Of a stretch of DNA of 57,329 nucleotides, positions 34,007 through 43,292 are shown in pieces. The notes beneath the pieces are model-generated. The model saw only the letters and a list, made by a program, of their open reading frames with translations, did not search any database and was not told where the DNA came from. The stretch's first letter is position 1. Each line of letters starts with the position of its first letter. Source of the DNA: Actinoplanes oryzae (GTDB lineage: Bacteria > Actinomycetota > Actinomycetes > Mycobacteriales > Micromonosporaceae); assembly GCF_030757795.1 (NCBI RefSeq), contig NZ_JAUQWH010000043.1, positions 1 to 57,329 of the forward strand. Reading direction: 5' to 3'. A program made the position numbers and the translations under genes.

Positions 34007-36277
34007 CTAGCCCACGGCGCTGGCCTGGCGGTGGACCACGGCGGCGGCCTCGGCCGGGGGCAGCGGCCGGTAGAAGTGGAAGCCCTGCCCGATGGTGCAG
34101 CCCATGTCGATCAGGGCGGCGGCCTGCTCGGCCGTCTCGATGCCCTCGGCCACGACGGTCATCTTGAAGGCCCCGCCCAGGTGGACCACCGCCTCGCACA
34201 CCGAGCGGGCCTCGGCGTCGTCGGCGATGCCGGTCACGAACGAGCGGTCGATCTTCAGCGTGGTGACCGGCAGGCTGCGCAGGTAGCTCAGGGCCGAGTA
34301 GCCGGTGCCGAAGTCGTCGACGGCCAGCCGGATGCCGAGATCGCGCAGCGCCTGCAGCCGCCCGATGATGAGCGGGTCGGGCTGCAGGATGACGCTCTCG
34401 GTGATCTCGAGGGTGAGCCGGTCCGCCGGGAAGCCGGTCTCGGCCAGGATGGTCTCGACGGTCTGCACCAGGTCGGCCTGGGCGACCTGTTTCGGGGACA
34501 GGTTCACCGACAGGCGCAGCGCCTCGGCGCCGGGGGACGCGGCCCGCCAGCCGGCCGCCTCCCGGCAGGCCGCGCGCAGCACCCAGGCGCCCAGCGGCAC
34601 GATGGCGCCGGTCTCCTCGGCCAGGTCGATGAACTCGCCGGGGCCGAGCAGCCCGCGCACCGGATGGTTCCACCGGACCAGCGCCTCGGCGCCCAGCAGC
34701 TCGCCGGTGACCAGCGCGACCGCGGGCTGGAAGTAGACCACCAGCTCGTCCCCGGCGACGGCCCGGCGCAGGTCGGCCTCGCGCGCCTTGGTGTCCAGCA
34801 CGTCCGAGAAGTACTCGAACCGGCCGCGTCCGGCGCGCTTCGCCGCGTACAGGGCGGTGTCGGCCTGCTGCAGCAGCGTCTCGCCGGAGGTCTCCGGGTC
34901 CTCGCGGACCGCCACGCCGATGCTCGCCTCGACCATGAGCACGTGCTCGCCGAAGATCACCGGCGTGCGCAGCGCCTCCAGCAGCCGGGCGGCGGCCGCC
35001 CCGGCGACCTCCCGCGACGGCAGGTGATGCAGCAGCACCGCGAACTCGTCGCCGCCGAGCCGCCCGGCCAGGTCGCCGTCGCGGATCACCGAGCGCATGG
35101 CGTTCGCGGCGGCGACCAGCACGGCGTCGCCCGCCTCGTGGCCGAACGTGTCGTTGATGGGCTTGAACCGGTCGAGGTCGACGAGCATGACCGCGGTGTG
35201 GTGGCCGGGGCGGATCGGCTGCCGGGCGATCTGTTCCAGGCGCTGGGTGACCAGGGTGCGGTTGGCCAGGCCGGTCAGCCCGTCGGTGACGGCCATCTCC
35301 CGGTTGTCGCGCAGCGCGTGCAACTGCCGGGCCATCACCAGCAGGGTGAGCACGGCGGAGCCCAGGATCATGCCGCCGTACGGGTCGAGCGGCAGGTGCG
35401 ACGACTGCTCGGCGAGCAGGACGTAGGCGGCGACGCTGGCCGCGTACGGGAGGATGAACACCGGGTTGCGGTCGCCGCGCCTCGGTCCGGAGCGCCGCGG
35501 CCGGCGGTACTGCTGGTCCGCCGCCACCACGAGCAGGAAGCAGCCGGCCAGCCACAGCAGGTCCGGCCACGAGCCGCCGGTGAAGCGGCCGTGCAGCTGG
35601 ATCCAGGTGTAGGAGACGTCGGCGGTCACGGTCAGCGCGATCGACCCGGCGAGCAGCAGCATCGGGGCCGGCGTCTCCGGCTGGTGACGCCGCAGCATGG
35701 CGGTCGACATGGCCAGGACGAGCAGCAGGTCCCCGACCGGCAGCGCGGCCGTGAACGAGCGCTCCCACCAGCTCAGGCCGGGCGCGTTGAGGATCGGTCC
35801 GAGCAGCAGGTACCACAGCGCCATGAACCCGCCGGCGCCGACGATCAGCACGTCCAGCGCCAGCTTCTGCCGGTCGCGCCGGCGCCGCGACTGCCCGGGC
35901 AGCATGAGCAGCCCGGCGAACATGAACGGCGAGAAGAGCAGGAAAAAGTAGTCGGCGGGCGACGGGTAGCCGGTGGTGTGCGTGACGTGCTCCTGCACGA
36001 ACCACGAGCAGTGCGCGGCCAGCTGGCAGCCGAACGCGAAGGCGATCACCAGCCACGCGCGCCGGGTCCGCGGCTCCTGCCGCTCCGACAGCGCCACCCG
36101 GACGGCCAGCACGGTGAAGACGAGCGCCTGCGGGACGTACGAGGCGTCGGTCACCAGCCTGCCGACCTCGTCGCCGCCCCACCCGCCGAAGTACCACGCC
36201 TGCTGGACGACCAGCAGAAGCGCGCAGGCGAGCACGCTCGCGGCGGCAGCCGGCCCGGTCCGGATCCACGTACCCAT
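34007..36277 (-). CDS. membrane GGDEF-EAL c-di-GMP signalling protein
   Basis: 756 aa from ATG 36277. The N-terminal third (about 10-320) has nine or so hydrophobic helices forming a membrane sensor. The GGDEF domain is intact: VTDGLTGLANRTLV, LVDLDRFKPINDTFGHEAGD and GRLGGDEFAVLL, preceded by an inhibitory site RDGD. The EAL domain also keeps its catalytic residues: GAEALVRWNHP, LTLEITESV, VDDFGTGYSAL, KIDRSFV and VAEGIET. It could therefore both make and degrade c-di-GMP; which activity dominates cannot be read from the sequence. Confidence 0.95.
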   Translation of the reverse strand: MGTWIRTGPAAAASVLACALLLVVQQAWYFGGWGGDEVGRLVTDASYVPQALVFTVLAVRVALSERQEPRTRRAWLVIAFAFGCQLAAHCSWFVQEHVTHTTGYPSPADYFFLLFSPFMFAGLLMLPGQSRRRRDRQKLALDVLIVGAGGFMALWYLLLGPILNAPGLSWWERSFTAALPVGDLLLVLAMSTAMLRRHQPETPAPMLLLAGSIALTVTADVSYTWIQLHGRFTGGSWPDLLWLAGCFLLVVAADQQYRRPRRSGPRRGDRNPVFILPYAASVAAYVLLAEQSSHLPLDPYGGMILGSAVLTLLVMARQLHALRDNREMAVTDGLTGLANRTLVTQRLEQIARQPIRPGHHTAVMLVDLDRFKPINDTFGHEAGDAVLVAAANAMRSVIRDGDLAGRLGGDEFAVLLHHLPSREVAGAAAARLLEALRTPVIFGEHVLMVEASIGVAVREDPETSGETLLQQADTALYAAKRAGRGRFEYFSDVLDTKAREADLRRAVAGDELVVYFQPAVALVTGELLGAEALVRWNHPVRGLLGPGEFIDLAEETGAIVPLGAWVLRAACREAAGWRAASPGAEALRLSVNLSPKQVAQADLVQTVETILAETGFPADRLTLEITESVILQPDPLIIGRLQALRDLGIRLAVDDFGTGYSALSYLRSLPVTTLKIDRSFVTGIADDAEARSVCEAVVHLGGAFKMTVVAEGIETAEQAAALIDMGCTIGQGFHFYRPLPPAEAAAVVHRQASAVG

Positions 36278-36331
36278 CACCCGTCCGTTCGGCGGGGGCG
36301 CCGGGATCGTGAGCCGTTCGGCGGGACGGTT

Positions 36332-36880
36332 CTAGGAGCGCAGGCCGTCGAGGGCGAGGGCGAGGACGCGGTCGCGCTGGGTGTCGTCGGTGTACGCGGC
36401 GGCGGTGAGGCCGCTGACCAGGCGGAGGATGTCGTCGAAGCGGGCGTCGGGGCGGACGGCGCCGGACTGCTGGGCCCGGTGGAGGAGGGGTTCGCCGGCT
36501 GCGTACATGGTGGCGCGGCAGGTGGCGAACATCTCGGACTCGCGGTTGAGGGCCTCGACGACGGCTCGTTTGGTGACGGCGTAGTCGACGAAGCGGTGCA
36601 GCCACGTGACGAGGGCGTCCCACGGGGGGAGCCCGGCCACGTCGGCGGCGACGCGGGCGAGCTGGTCGACCTCCTCGACGTACACGGCTTCGAAGAGGTC
36701 GCGGCGGGTCGGGAAGTTGCGGTAGAGGGTGCCGATGCCCACGCCGGCGCGGCGGGCGATGTCCTCGAGGCTGGCGTCGGTGCCCTGCTCGGCGAAGGCG
36801 GTGCGAGCCGCGGCCAGCAGGGCGTCGAAGTTGCGGCGGGCATCGGCGCGCTGGGGGCGGCGGACCGGGAGCGCGGACAT
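36332..36880 (-). CDS. TetR-family transcriptional regulator
   Basis: 182 aa; ATG 36880 with GAGGAGGG upstream. Helix-turn-helix: LLAAARTAFAEQGTDASLEDIARRAGVGIGTLYRNFPTRRDLFEAV. The C-terminal domain is of the TetR_C type seen beside multidrug exporters. Divergent from the MFS gene with a 63-base spacer carrying two palindromes. Confidence 0.93.
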   Translation of the reverse strand: MSALPVRRPQRADARRNFDALLAAARTAFAEQGTDASLEDIARRAGVGIGTLYRNFPTRRDLFEAVYVEEVDQLARVAADVAGLPPWDALVTWLHRFVDYAVTKRAVVEALNRESEMFATCRATMYAAGEPLLHRAQQSGAVRPDARFDDILRLVSGLTAAAYTDDTQRDRVLALALDGLRS

Positions 36881-36897
36881 GGAGACCCTCCTCACAG

Positions 36898-36942
36898 ACT
36901 CCGGAGTTGCCAACCGGAGGAACCCCTCCACTAATCTGGAGG
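36898..36942. promoter_or_regulatory. operator region between TetR and MFS genes
   Basis: Perfect 10-bp palindrome ACTCCGGAGT (36898-36907) and an inverted repeat CCTCCA-N6-TGGAGG (36925-36942). The right arm of the second doubles as the ribosome site of the MFS gene, so a bound repressor would also mask translation initiation DNA. Assigned to the adjacent TetR by position. Confidence 0.55.
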
Positions 36943-36943
36943 C

Positions 36944-38368
36944 ATGCCTCGACTTTATCAGGCGGCGCCGCGCGTGACGTTCACCGTGCTGGCTGCCGCC
37001 GCGGCTGCGTTCTCGCTGATGCAGTCGCTCGTCACACCGGTGCTGCCGACCATCCGGCAGGACCTGCACACCGACGCCGGCACGGTCACCTGGGTGCTCA
37101 CCGCCTGGCTGCTCAGCGCCTCGGTGTCCACGCCGCTGCTCGGCCGCGTCGCCGACATGGTGGGCAAGGACCGCACGCTGCTCGTCGCGCTCGGGGCCAT
37201 CGTCGCCGGATGCGCCCTGGCCGCCCTCGCCCCGAACGTGGGCGTCCTCATCGCGGCCCGGGTGGTGCAGGGCCTGGGCGGCGCGGTCTTCCCGGTGTCG
37301 TTCGGCATCATCCGCGACGAGTTCCCGCCCGCGCGCGTGGCCTCGGCCGTCGGCGTGCTGGCGGCGGTCATCGCCACCGGCGGCGGCATCGGCATCGTGC
37401 TCGCGGGCCCGATCGTGGGGGTGCTCGACTGGCGCTGGCTGTTCTGGATCCCGATGGCCGTCGTGGTCGTGGTGACCGCGGTCGCGTGGCGGGTCGTCCC
37501 GCCCTCGCCCGTACGGATGCCGGGGCGCTTGAACTGGGTGTCGGCCGTGCTGCTCTCGGGCTGGCTCGTGGCGCTGCTGCTGCCGCTGAGCAAGGGCTCC
37601 ACGTGGGGCTGGGGCGACACCAGGACCCTCGGGCTGCTCGGCGCCGCGGCCGTGCTCTTCGCGGGCTGGCTCGTCGCGGAGCTGCGCTCGGCCAACCCGC
37701 TCATCGACATGCGCATGATGCGCCTGCCCGCCGTCTGGACCACCAACCTGGTCGCCCTGCTGTTCGGCGCGGCGATGTTCGGCATCTTCGCCTTCCTCCC
37801 GCAGCTGCTGCAGGTGCCGGCCGCCAGCGGCTACGGCTTCGGCGCCACCGTCACGACCGCCGGCCTGCTGATGCTGCCGATGATGGTGACCATGGCCGTC
37901 TCCGGCTCGGCCAGCGGCCCGCTGTCGCGCTGGCTGGGCAGCAAGGCGCAGGTGCTCGTGGGCGCCGGGCTGGCGACGCTGTCCTGCCTGGCCCTCGCCC
38001 TGGCCCACGACGCCTACTGGACGATCGCCGTCACGGGCGCCGTGTTCGGCGTCGGGATGGGCCTGGTCTACTCGTCGCTGGTCAACCTCATCGTCCAGGC
38101 GGTGCCCCGGCACCAGACGGGCGCGGCGAGCGGCATGAACACCAACATCCGTACGGTCGGCGCGTCGCTGGGCACCGCCCTGGTCAGCTCGATCGTCACC
38201 GCCCACCCGGGCGCCGGCGGGCTGCCCGCGGAGTCCGGCTACACGACGTCGTTCCTGGTGCTCGCCGGCGCGGGCGCCGCGGCCTTCCTGGTCGCCCTGC
38301 TGATCCCCGTGGCGCGGACGCGGGTCGTCCCGTCGGCGGCGCCGCGCGAAGAATTGGTCGAGGTCTGA
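36944..38368 (+). CDS. MFS drug-efflux transporter
   Basis: 474 aa, twelve to fourteen membrane helices. Diagnostic segments: VLPTIRQDLHTDAGTVTWVLTAWLL in helix 1-2, the loop motif GRVADMVGKDRTLLVAL, ARVVQGLGGAVFPVSFGIIRDEFP in helix 4 (motif C region nearby), and QAVPRHQTGAASGMNTNIRTVGASLG late in the protein. This is the DHA2-like multidrug family. Ribosome site GGAGG lies immediately upstream. Expected to be repressed by the divergent TetR protein. Substrate unknown. Confidence 0.93.
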   Translation: MPRLYQAAPRVTFTVLAAAAAAFSLMQSLVTPVLPTIRQDLHTDAGTVTWVLTAWLLSASVSTPLLGRVADMVGKDRTLLVALGAIVAGCALAALAPNVGVLIAARVVQGLGGAVFPVSFGIIRDEFPPARVASAVGVLAAVIATGGGIGIVLAGPIVGVLDWRWLFWIPMAVVVVVTAVAWRVVPPSPVRMPGRLNWVSAVLLSGWLVALLLPLSKGSTWGWGDTRTLGLLGAAAVLFAGWLVAELRSANPLIDMRMMRLPAVWTTNLVALLFGAAMFGIFAFLPQLLQVPAASGYGFGATVTTAGLLMLPMMVTMAVSGSASGPLSRWLGSKAQVLVGAGLATLSCLALALAHDAYWTIAVTGAVFGVGMGLVYSSLVNLIVQAVPRHQTGAASGMNTNIRTVGASLGTALVSSIVTAHPGAGGLPAESGYTTSFLVLAGAGAAAFLVALLIPVARTRVVPSAAPREELVEV

Positions 38369-38456
38369 GCGTCAGCGCGCATACTGGTGTCCATGTCCTC
38401 ATCGGAGAGTGCCGCGCACCGGAGTCACCGCACCGGGTTGACCGTCCGGTAGCGCC

Positions 38457-41258
38457 GTGGACGTCCTCCTGCTCGGTCCGGTCCAGGTCCGGCTCGACGA
38501 CGAGGTCCACGAGGTCGGGCCGCCGCAGCGGCGGCACGTCCTCGCGGCACTGGCCGTCGACGTCGGACGGACGGTCAGCCCGGAGACCTTGATCGACAGG
38601 GTGTGGGACGAGCCGCCGGAGGGTGCGCGCCGGACATTGCACTCCCATCTCGCCCGGCTGCGCCGGGTGCTCGCGGCGGGGCAGGGAACCCAGGGGCGGT
38701 TGCTGCACCGCTCCGGGGGCTACCTGCTCGCCCTCGACGCCCACCAGATCGACTACCAGCGTTTCCGGCAGCTCGCCGCGCGGGCCGGTGAGCCCTCGCT
38801 GACCGACGACGACAGGCTGTCGCTGCTCGGCGACGCCCGGGCGCTGTGGCGTGGCGAACCGCTGACCGGTCTCACCGGCCGCTGGGCGCGGCAGGTCCGG
38901 GAGGCCTGGCACCGGCAGTACGCCGAAGCAACGGTCCGCTGGTCCGGGGCGGCCGTACGGGCGGGGCGTGCCGTCCTCGTCGTCGAGGCCCTCTACGAGC
39001 TGGCCTCCCGGCGTCCGCTGGACGAACCCGTGGCGGGAGCTCTGATGGCCGCCCTGCACGCGAGTGGCCGGACCGCCGAGTCGCTCCGGCTGTTCGCCGG
39101 TCTGCGCGCCGGGCTGCGCGCGGAACTCGGCACCGACCCCGGTGCCGAGCTGCAGCGGTTGCACGAGGCCATCCTGCGCGACGAGGAGCTCCCGGTCCCC
39201 GGCGGCGTGGTCCGTGCCACGGATCACCGGCCGCCGCGCCCGGCTCAGTTGCCGCCCGACGTACCGGTCTTCAGCGCACGTGACCAGGAGCTGGCGACCC
39301 TCTCCGCCGTCTCGGCCCGGTCCCGGACGGGTCGCCCGGGCCCCGCCGTCTGCCTCGTCCACGGCACCGGCGGGATCGGCAAGACCTGGCTGGTCGTGCA
39401 CTGGGCCCAGAAGCATCGCCACCTGTTCCCCGACGGTCAGCTGTTCGTGAACCTGAGGGGGTTCGATCCCAGCGGCGAACCCCTGAGCAGTGCCGTCGCG
39501 CTGCGCGGTTTCCTGACGGCCCTCGGCGTACCGCCCGGTTCGCTGCCGGCCGGCGTGGACGCGCAGGCGGCCCTCTATCGCACGCTGGCAGCGGACAAGC
39601 GCCTCCTGGTCGTGCTGGACAATGCCCGGGACAGTGCCCAGGTGGCCCCCCTCCTGCCGGGCTCGGCGTCCGCCACCGTGCTGGTGACCAGCCGTGCCGT
39701 TCTCACCGGCCTGATCGGGAGCCACGGCGCGGAGCCGCTCGTGCTGGACGTGCTCGGCGCCGCCGATGCCCGGACCCTGCTGGCTCGCCGCCTCGGCGAG
39801 CAGCGGCTGGCCGGGCACGCCGCCTCGGTCGCCACCGTGATCGCCGCGTGCGGCGGGCTGCCGCTGGCCCTGGGCATCGCGGCCGCCCGGGCGGCGATCC
39901 GGCCGATGTCGGCGCTGCCGTCCGTGGCCGGCGAGCTGGCGGACGCGGGAACCCGCCTCGCCGCCCTGGAGGAGGACCATGCACAAGCGGGTCTCCGCGC
40001 CGTGCTGTCCTGGTCGTACGCGGCGCTGGACCACCGCGACGCCCGGGTCCTGCTGCTGACCGCCCTCGCGCCCGGTGCCGATGTCAGCCTCCCGGCCGTC
40101 GTGGCCGTCAGCGGTCTCCCCGAGCGAGACGCCACCGCCGCTCTGCGCGCCTTGCACCGGTACTCCCTGCTCACCGAGCACACCGCCGGGAGGTGGCGCG
40201 TGCACGATCTGGTCCGCCTCTATCTGGTCGAACGGGCCGGGCAGGATCTCACCGGCGACGACCGGGACAGGGGTCTGCGCAGGCTGGTCGACTTTCTCCT
40301 GATCACCGCGGCCGAGGGCGACAGGGTCCTCAACCCGACCCGGCCGCGGCACGACTTCGGGGCGATGTCGGAAGGTGTCACCGCCGTCCCGCTCGCCGGC
40401 GAGGCCGCCGTCCTGGCCTGGATGGACGCCGAGTACGCCGCCATGACGGAGGCGCAGGCACTCGCTGCCCGCCGGCGGTGGTGGGACAGGACCTGGCAGC
40501 TGGCCTGGGCACTGGACACCTACCAGCGCTGGCGCGGGCACGTGCTCGACCACATAGCGTCCTGGCAGGCCGGACTGGCCGCGGTCCGGCACCTGCACGA
40601 CCCGGTGGCCGAGAGCTTGGCGCTGCGTCTCTCCGCCCACGCCTTGACCCACGCCTCCCGCCACGACGAGGCGCTCGGGCAGCTGGGCCGCGCGCTGCAC
40701 CTGGCCCGGCAGACCGGCGACCGGGCGGCGCAGGCACAGATCCACCGGACCTTCTCCCGGGTGCACGACCTGGCGGAGGACCTGCCACCGGCGCTGGACC
40801 ACGCGATCGAGGGGCTGCGGCTGTTCCGGGAGGTGGGGGACCAGGTCAGCGAGGCGGAGGCCCTCAACGGGGTGGGCTGGTGCCTGGCCCGCCTCGGCCG
40901 GTACGCGCAGGCCCGCCCCTACCTCGACGACGCGCTGCGGCTCGCCCGGCTCGACGGTCAGCGCAACTGCGAGGCCGGAATCCTGGACAGCCTCGGGTAC
41001 ACGGCCGGGCTGGCGGGCGACCACCGCGAGGCGGTCTCCTGGTACGAGCAGGCCCTCACGATCTTTCGTGAGCTCGACTTCACCTACATGGAGGCCGACG
41101 TACTGGAGTGCCTGGGCGACAATCACGCGGCACTCGGCGATGCGGCCGTCGCGGAGCAGCACTGGCGCCACGCCCATCGGCTCTACGTCCGGCAGCACCG
41201 TGTGGCGAACGCCGACCGGGTGAGCCGGCGGCTCGGCGGCGCGCCCGGCATCAGGTGA
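38457..41258 (+). CDS. AfsR/SARP-type STAND regulator (BTAD, NB-ARC, TPR)
   Basis: 933 aa, GTG start. Residues about 1-95: OmpR-like winged helix (LLLGPVQVRLDDEVHEVGPPQRRHVLAAL, PETLIDRVWDEPPEGARRTLHSHLARLRRVL). 95-245: BTAD. About 255-540: NB-ARC ATPase with Walker A VHGTGGIGKTWLVVHWA, Walker B LLVVLDNARD, and GGLPLALGIAAARA. The C-terminus has several TPRs. This is the layout of AfsR-type activators of secondary metabolism. It converges with the lasso exporter gene, overlapping 8 bases, so it flanks the lasso cluster and may control it. Confidence 0.94.
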   Translation: MDVLLLGPVQVRLDDEVHEVGPPQRRHVLAALAVDVGRTVSPETLIDRVWDEPPEGARRTLHSHLARLRRVLAAGQGTQGRLLHRSGGYLLALDAHQIDYQRFRQLAARAGEPSLTDDDRLSLLGDARALWRGEPLTGLTGRWARQVREAWHRQYAEATVRWSGAAVRAGRAVLVVEALYELASRRPLDEPVAGALMAALHASGRTAESLRLFAGLRAGLRAELGTDPGAELQRLHEAILRDEELPVPGGVVRATDHRPPRPAQLPPDVPVFSARDQELATLSAVSARSRTGRPGPAVCLVHGTGGIGKTWLVVHWAQKHRHLFPDGQLFVNLRGFDPSGEPLSSAVALRGFLTALGVPPGSLPAGVDAQAALYRTLAADKRLLVVLDNARDSAQVAPLLPGSASATVLVTSRAVLTGLIGSHGAEPLVLDVLGAADARTLLARRLGEQRLAGHAASVATVIAACGGLPLALGIAAARAAIRPMSALPSVAGELADAGTRLAALEEDHAQAGLRAVLSWSYAALDHRDARVLLLTALAPGADVSLPAVVAVSGLPERDATAALRALHRYSLLTEHTAGRWRVHDLVRLYLVERAGQDLTGDDRDRGLRRLVDFLLITAAEGDRVLNPTRPRHDFGAMSEGVTAVPLAGEAAVLAWMDAEYAAMTEAQALAARRRWWDRTWQLAWALDTYQRWRGHVLDHIASWQAGLAAVRHLHDPVAESLALRLSAHALTHASRHDEALGQLGRALHLARQTGDRAAQAQIHRTFSRVHDLAEDLPPALDHAIEGLRLFREVGDQVSEAEALNGVGWCLARLGRYAQARPYLDDALRLARLDGQRNCEAGILDSLGYTAGLAGDHREAVSWYEQALTIFRELDFTYMEADVLECLGDNHAALGDAAVAEQHWRHAHRLYVRQHRVANADRVSRRLGGAPGIR

Positions 41259-43041
41259 CCCCCGTGGCGACCCCGGGGCCCGGCTCCGCCAGCAGCTGGG
41301 TCGACACCAGCTCGCTGTAGAGCGCGTCGGACTTGAGGAGAGCGGCGTGGGTCCCCGTCGCGCGGACGACTCCCCGGTCGAGCACGACGATCTGATCGGC
41401 CGACGTGACGGTCGACAGCCGATGGGCGATGAGCAGGACGGTGCAGGCCGGGGCGACGCGGTCGATGACGCCGCGCAGAGCCTGTTCGTTGCGGGCATCG
41501 AGGCTTGCGGTCACCTCGTCCAGCAGGAGCACCGAGGGCCGCCGCAGCAGAGCACGGGCGATCGCCAGCCGCTGTCGCTCACCGCCCGACAACAGCACCC
41601 CACGCGGCCCGACCCTCGTCTCCAGGCCCTGGTCGAGCCGATCCACCAGCTCGGCGAGGCCGCTGTCCCGGAGCGCCGCCGCGATCTCTCCGGCGGACGC
41701 CCGGGGCCTGCCGTAGAGCAGGTTGTCCCGGATGGTTCCCGACAGCACGGCCGCGTCTTGCTCCACGTAGGCCATCGCGGCGCGTACCTGCGCCCGGCTC
41801 ATCGTGGCGATGTCGCGCCCGCCGAGCTCGATGACGCCCTGGGCCGGTTCGTAGAACCGCTGCATGAGCGCGAAAAGCGTACTTTTGCCGGCTCCGGAGA
41901 GCCCGACCAGTGCCGTCCTGGTGCCGGGCGCGGCGCGGAACGAGACCTGGCGCAGCGCGGGCGGGCGGCCCCGATAGGCGAACGACACCTCACGGATCTC
42001 CACGGCCGGCGGCCGCGCCGGCGCGGTGACCACCGCCGGCCGGCCCGCGTCGTCCTCCACGTCCATGGTCTCGATCTCGCGGATGCGGACGGTCGCGCCC
42101 AGCCCCTGCTGCAGGTGCGCCAGCCCGCCGCTGAGGGCGGCCAGCGGTGCCGCCAGGTAGAAGACGTAGAGCAGGAAGGCGATGAGGGAGGACACGTCGA
42201 TGCTGTTCCTCGCGACGAGCACGCCTCCGGCGCCGAGGACCGTCAGGAATGCCCCTTGCATGCCGCTCGTGCCGATGATGCCGGCGGCCGCGTGGTAGCG
42301 GGCCGCGCCCAAACCGGACCGGTACGCCCTCTCGATCGTCTCGTCGGCGAGCGTCGCCTCCCGGTCCTCCGCGGCGTTCGACTTGACCGTCCGGAGGGCA
42401 CCGACGGAGCGGTCCAGCCGCGACCCCAGCTCCCCGACGGCCGTCTGGGTCTCGGTGACCGCTCGCCGGATCCGCGGCATGACCCACCGGAGAGCGATCG
42501 CGACCCCCGCGAGCGCCGTCGCGGTCGCCGCGAACAGGACCGGCTGGATCACCAGCATCAGCACGCAGGCCCCCAGCAGGGTGAGCGCACCGGTGACCAC
42601 CATGACGAAGCCCTGGCTCGCGGCGTTCTGCAGGAGGGCGCTGTCGGCGGTGACCCGCGACACCAGGTCGGCGGGCGCGGTCCGGTCCAGCTCGGCCACC
42701 CGGAGCCGGAGCAGCCGCCCGGCCAGCGAGCGGCGCACCTGCCGCACGATGCGTTCCGCGGTCCGCCGCTGCAGCCACACGGTCCAGCCGCTGACCACGG
42801 CGGATGTGCCCATCAGCAGGACCATCAGGGCGAGCACGGGCCCGAGGCCTTCACCGGCGGCCAGCGCGTCGAGGGCATGCCGGGCCGCCAGCGGCTGGAG
42901 CAGGCCGGCAGCGCTGGTGAGCAGGGTGAGGACCAGAGTCAGCCCGAGGATCGCGCGGTGCGGGCGCGCGTACCGCCACAGAGTGGCCCACGATCGCGCG
43001 GACGTGTCCCGCTCCTCGGCCGGCCGGACGGTCGTTGCCAC
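41251..43041 (-). CDS. lasso peptide ABC exporter (D protein), permease-ATPase fusion
   Basis: 596 aa from GTG 43041 with GGAGGAGG upstream. Six-helix membrane domain (about 35-310) followed by the ATPase: Walker A GLSGAGKST (380-388), signature LSGGERQRLAIARALL, Walker B VLLLDEVTASLD and H-loop LIAHRLS. Half-size transporter forming a homodimer. It is the last gene of the lasso cluster on the minus strand and is the expected exporter and self-immunity factor for the mature peptide. Separated from the precursor gene by a 12-bp perfect hairpin. Confidence 0.95.
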   Translation of the reverse strand: MATTVRPAEERDTSARSWATLWRYARPHRAILGLTLVLTLLTSAAGLLQPLAARHALDALAAGEGLGPVLALMVLLMGTSAVVSGWTVWLQRRTAERIVRQVRRSLAGRLLRLRVAELDRTAPADLVSRVTADSALLQNAASQGFVMVVTGALTLLGACVLMLVIQPVLFAATATALAGVAIALRWVMPRIRRAVTETQTAVGELGSRLDRSVGALRTVKSNAAEDREATLADETIERAYRSGLGAARYHAAAGIIGTSGMQGAFLTVLGAGGVLVARNSIDVSSLIAFLLYVFYLAAPLAALSGGLAHLQQGLGATVRIREIETMDVEDDAGRPAVVTAPARPPAVEIREVSFAYRGRPPALRQVSFRAAPGTRTALVGLSGAGKSTLFALMQRFYEPAQGVIELGGRDIATMSRAQVRAAMAYVEQDAAVLSGTIRDNLLYGRPRASAGEIAAALRDSGLAELVDRLDQGLETRVGPRGVLLSGGERQRLAIARALLRRPSVLLLDEVTASLDARNEQALRGVIDRVAPACTVLLIAHRLSTVTSADQIVVLDRGVVRATGTHAALLKSDALYSELVSTQLLAEPGPGVATGVT

Positions 43042-43071
43042 GCTTCCTCCTCCGCGTCGCCCTCGGCGGGA

Positions 43072-43102
43072 GGCCGTGGCCGGCACAGCGCCGGCCACGG
43101 CC
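43072..43102 (-). terminator. strong hairpin between lasso precursor and exporter genes
   Basis: Perfect 12-bp stem GGCCGTGGCCGG (43072-43083) / CCGGCCACGGCC (43091-43102) with a seven-base loop. It lies 20 bases past the precursor stop and before the ribosome site of the exporter gene. No U-tract, so a partial terminator or mRNA-stabilising structure is more likely than a full stop. Confidence 0.65.
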
Positions 43103-43121
43103 CGATGGTGGTGCGGCGGGA

Positions 43122-43241
43122 TCAGCCCCAGTTGTCGAAGAACCAGACGATCTCGTCGTTGTTGCGCTCGTCGTAGTAGCCCGTCTCGGCGGCGAAGTCG
43201 CCGAGCTCCGTCAGCACGGGGCTCTCGTAGGTCTCGGACAT
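43122..43241 (-). CDS. lasso peptide precursor (A protein)
   Basis: 39 aa, ATG 43241, with AAAGAGGTG about 6 bases upstream. Leader MSETYESPVLTELGDFAAET contains the RRE-recognition pattern Y5-x-x-P8-x-L10-x-x-x-G14-x-F16 and ends in the conserved Thr20. The remainder is GYYDERNNDEIVWFFDNWG. If Thr20 is the usual -2 residue, the core starts at Tyr22 and its amine would close on Asp29 (8-ring) or Glu30 (9-ring). If cleavage follows Thr20, Gly21 closes on Asp29 (9-ring). Trp/Phe residues in the tail could be steric plugs. No Cys, so a class II lasso. It sits between B2 and the exporter, which is not the usual first place. Confidence 0.93.
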   Translation of the reverse strand: MSETYESPVLTELGDFAAETGYYDERNNDEIVWFFDNWG

Positions 43242-43292
43242 TCCGGACACCTCTTTCTGGTCTGACTTCCCTGAGCCCAGGTGAAGTCGCCG

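Noticed and set aside
33096..36934. Long open frames on both strands across the LLM/GGDEF-EAL region
   Set aside because: Only the frames with GGDEF, EAL and luciferase-like motifs are real; the others are Arg/Pro-rich shadows.
38196..41498. A 3.3-kb minus-strand open frame opposite the AfsR-like gene
   Set aside because: Low-complexity translation; the plus strand encodes an intact BTAD/NB-ARC/TPR protein.
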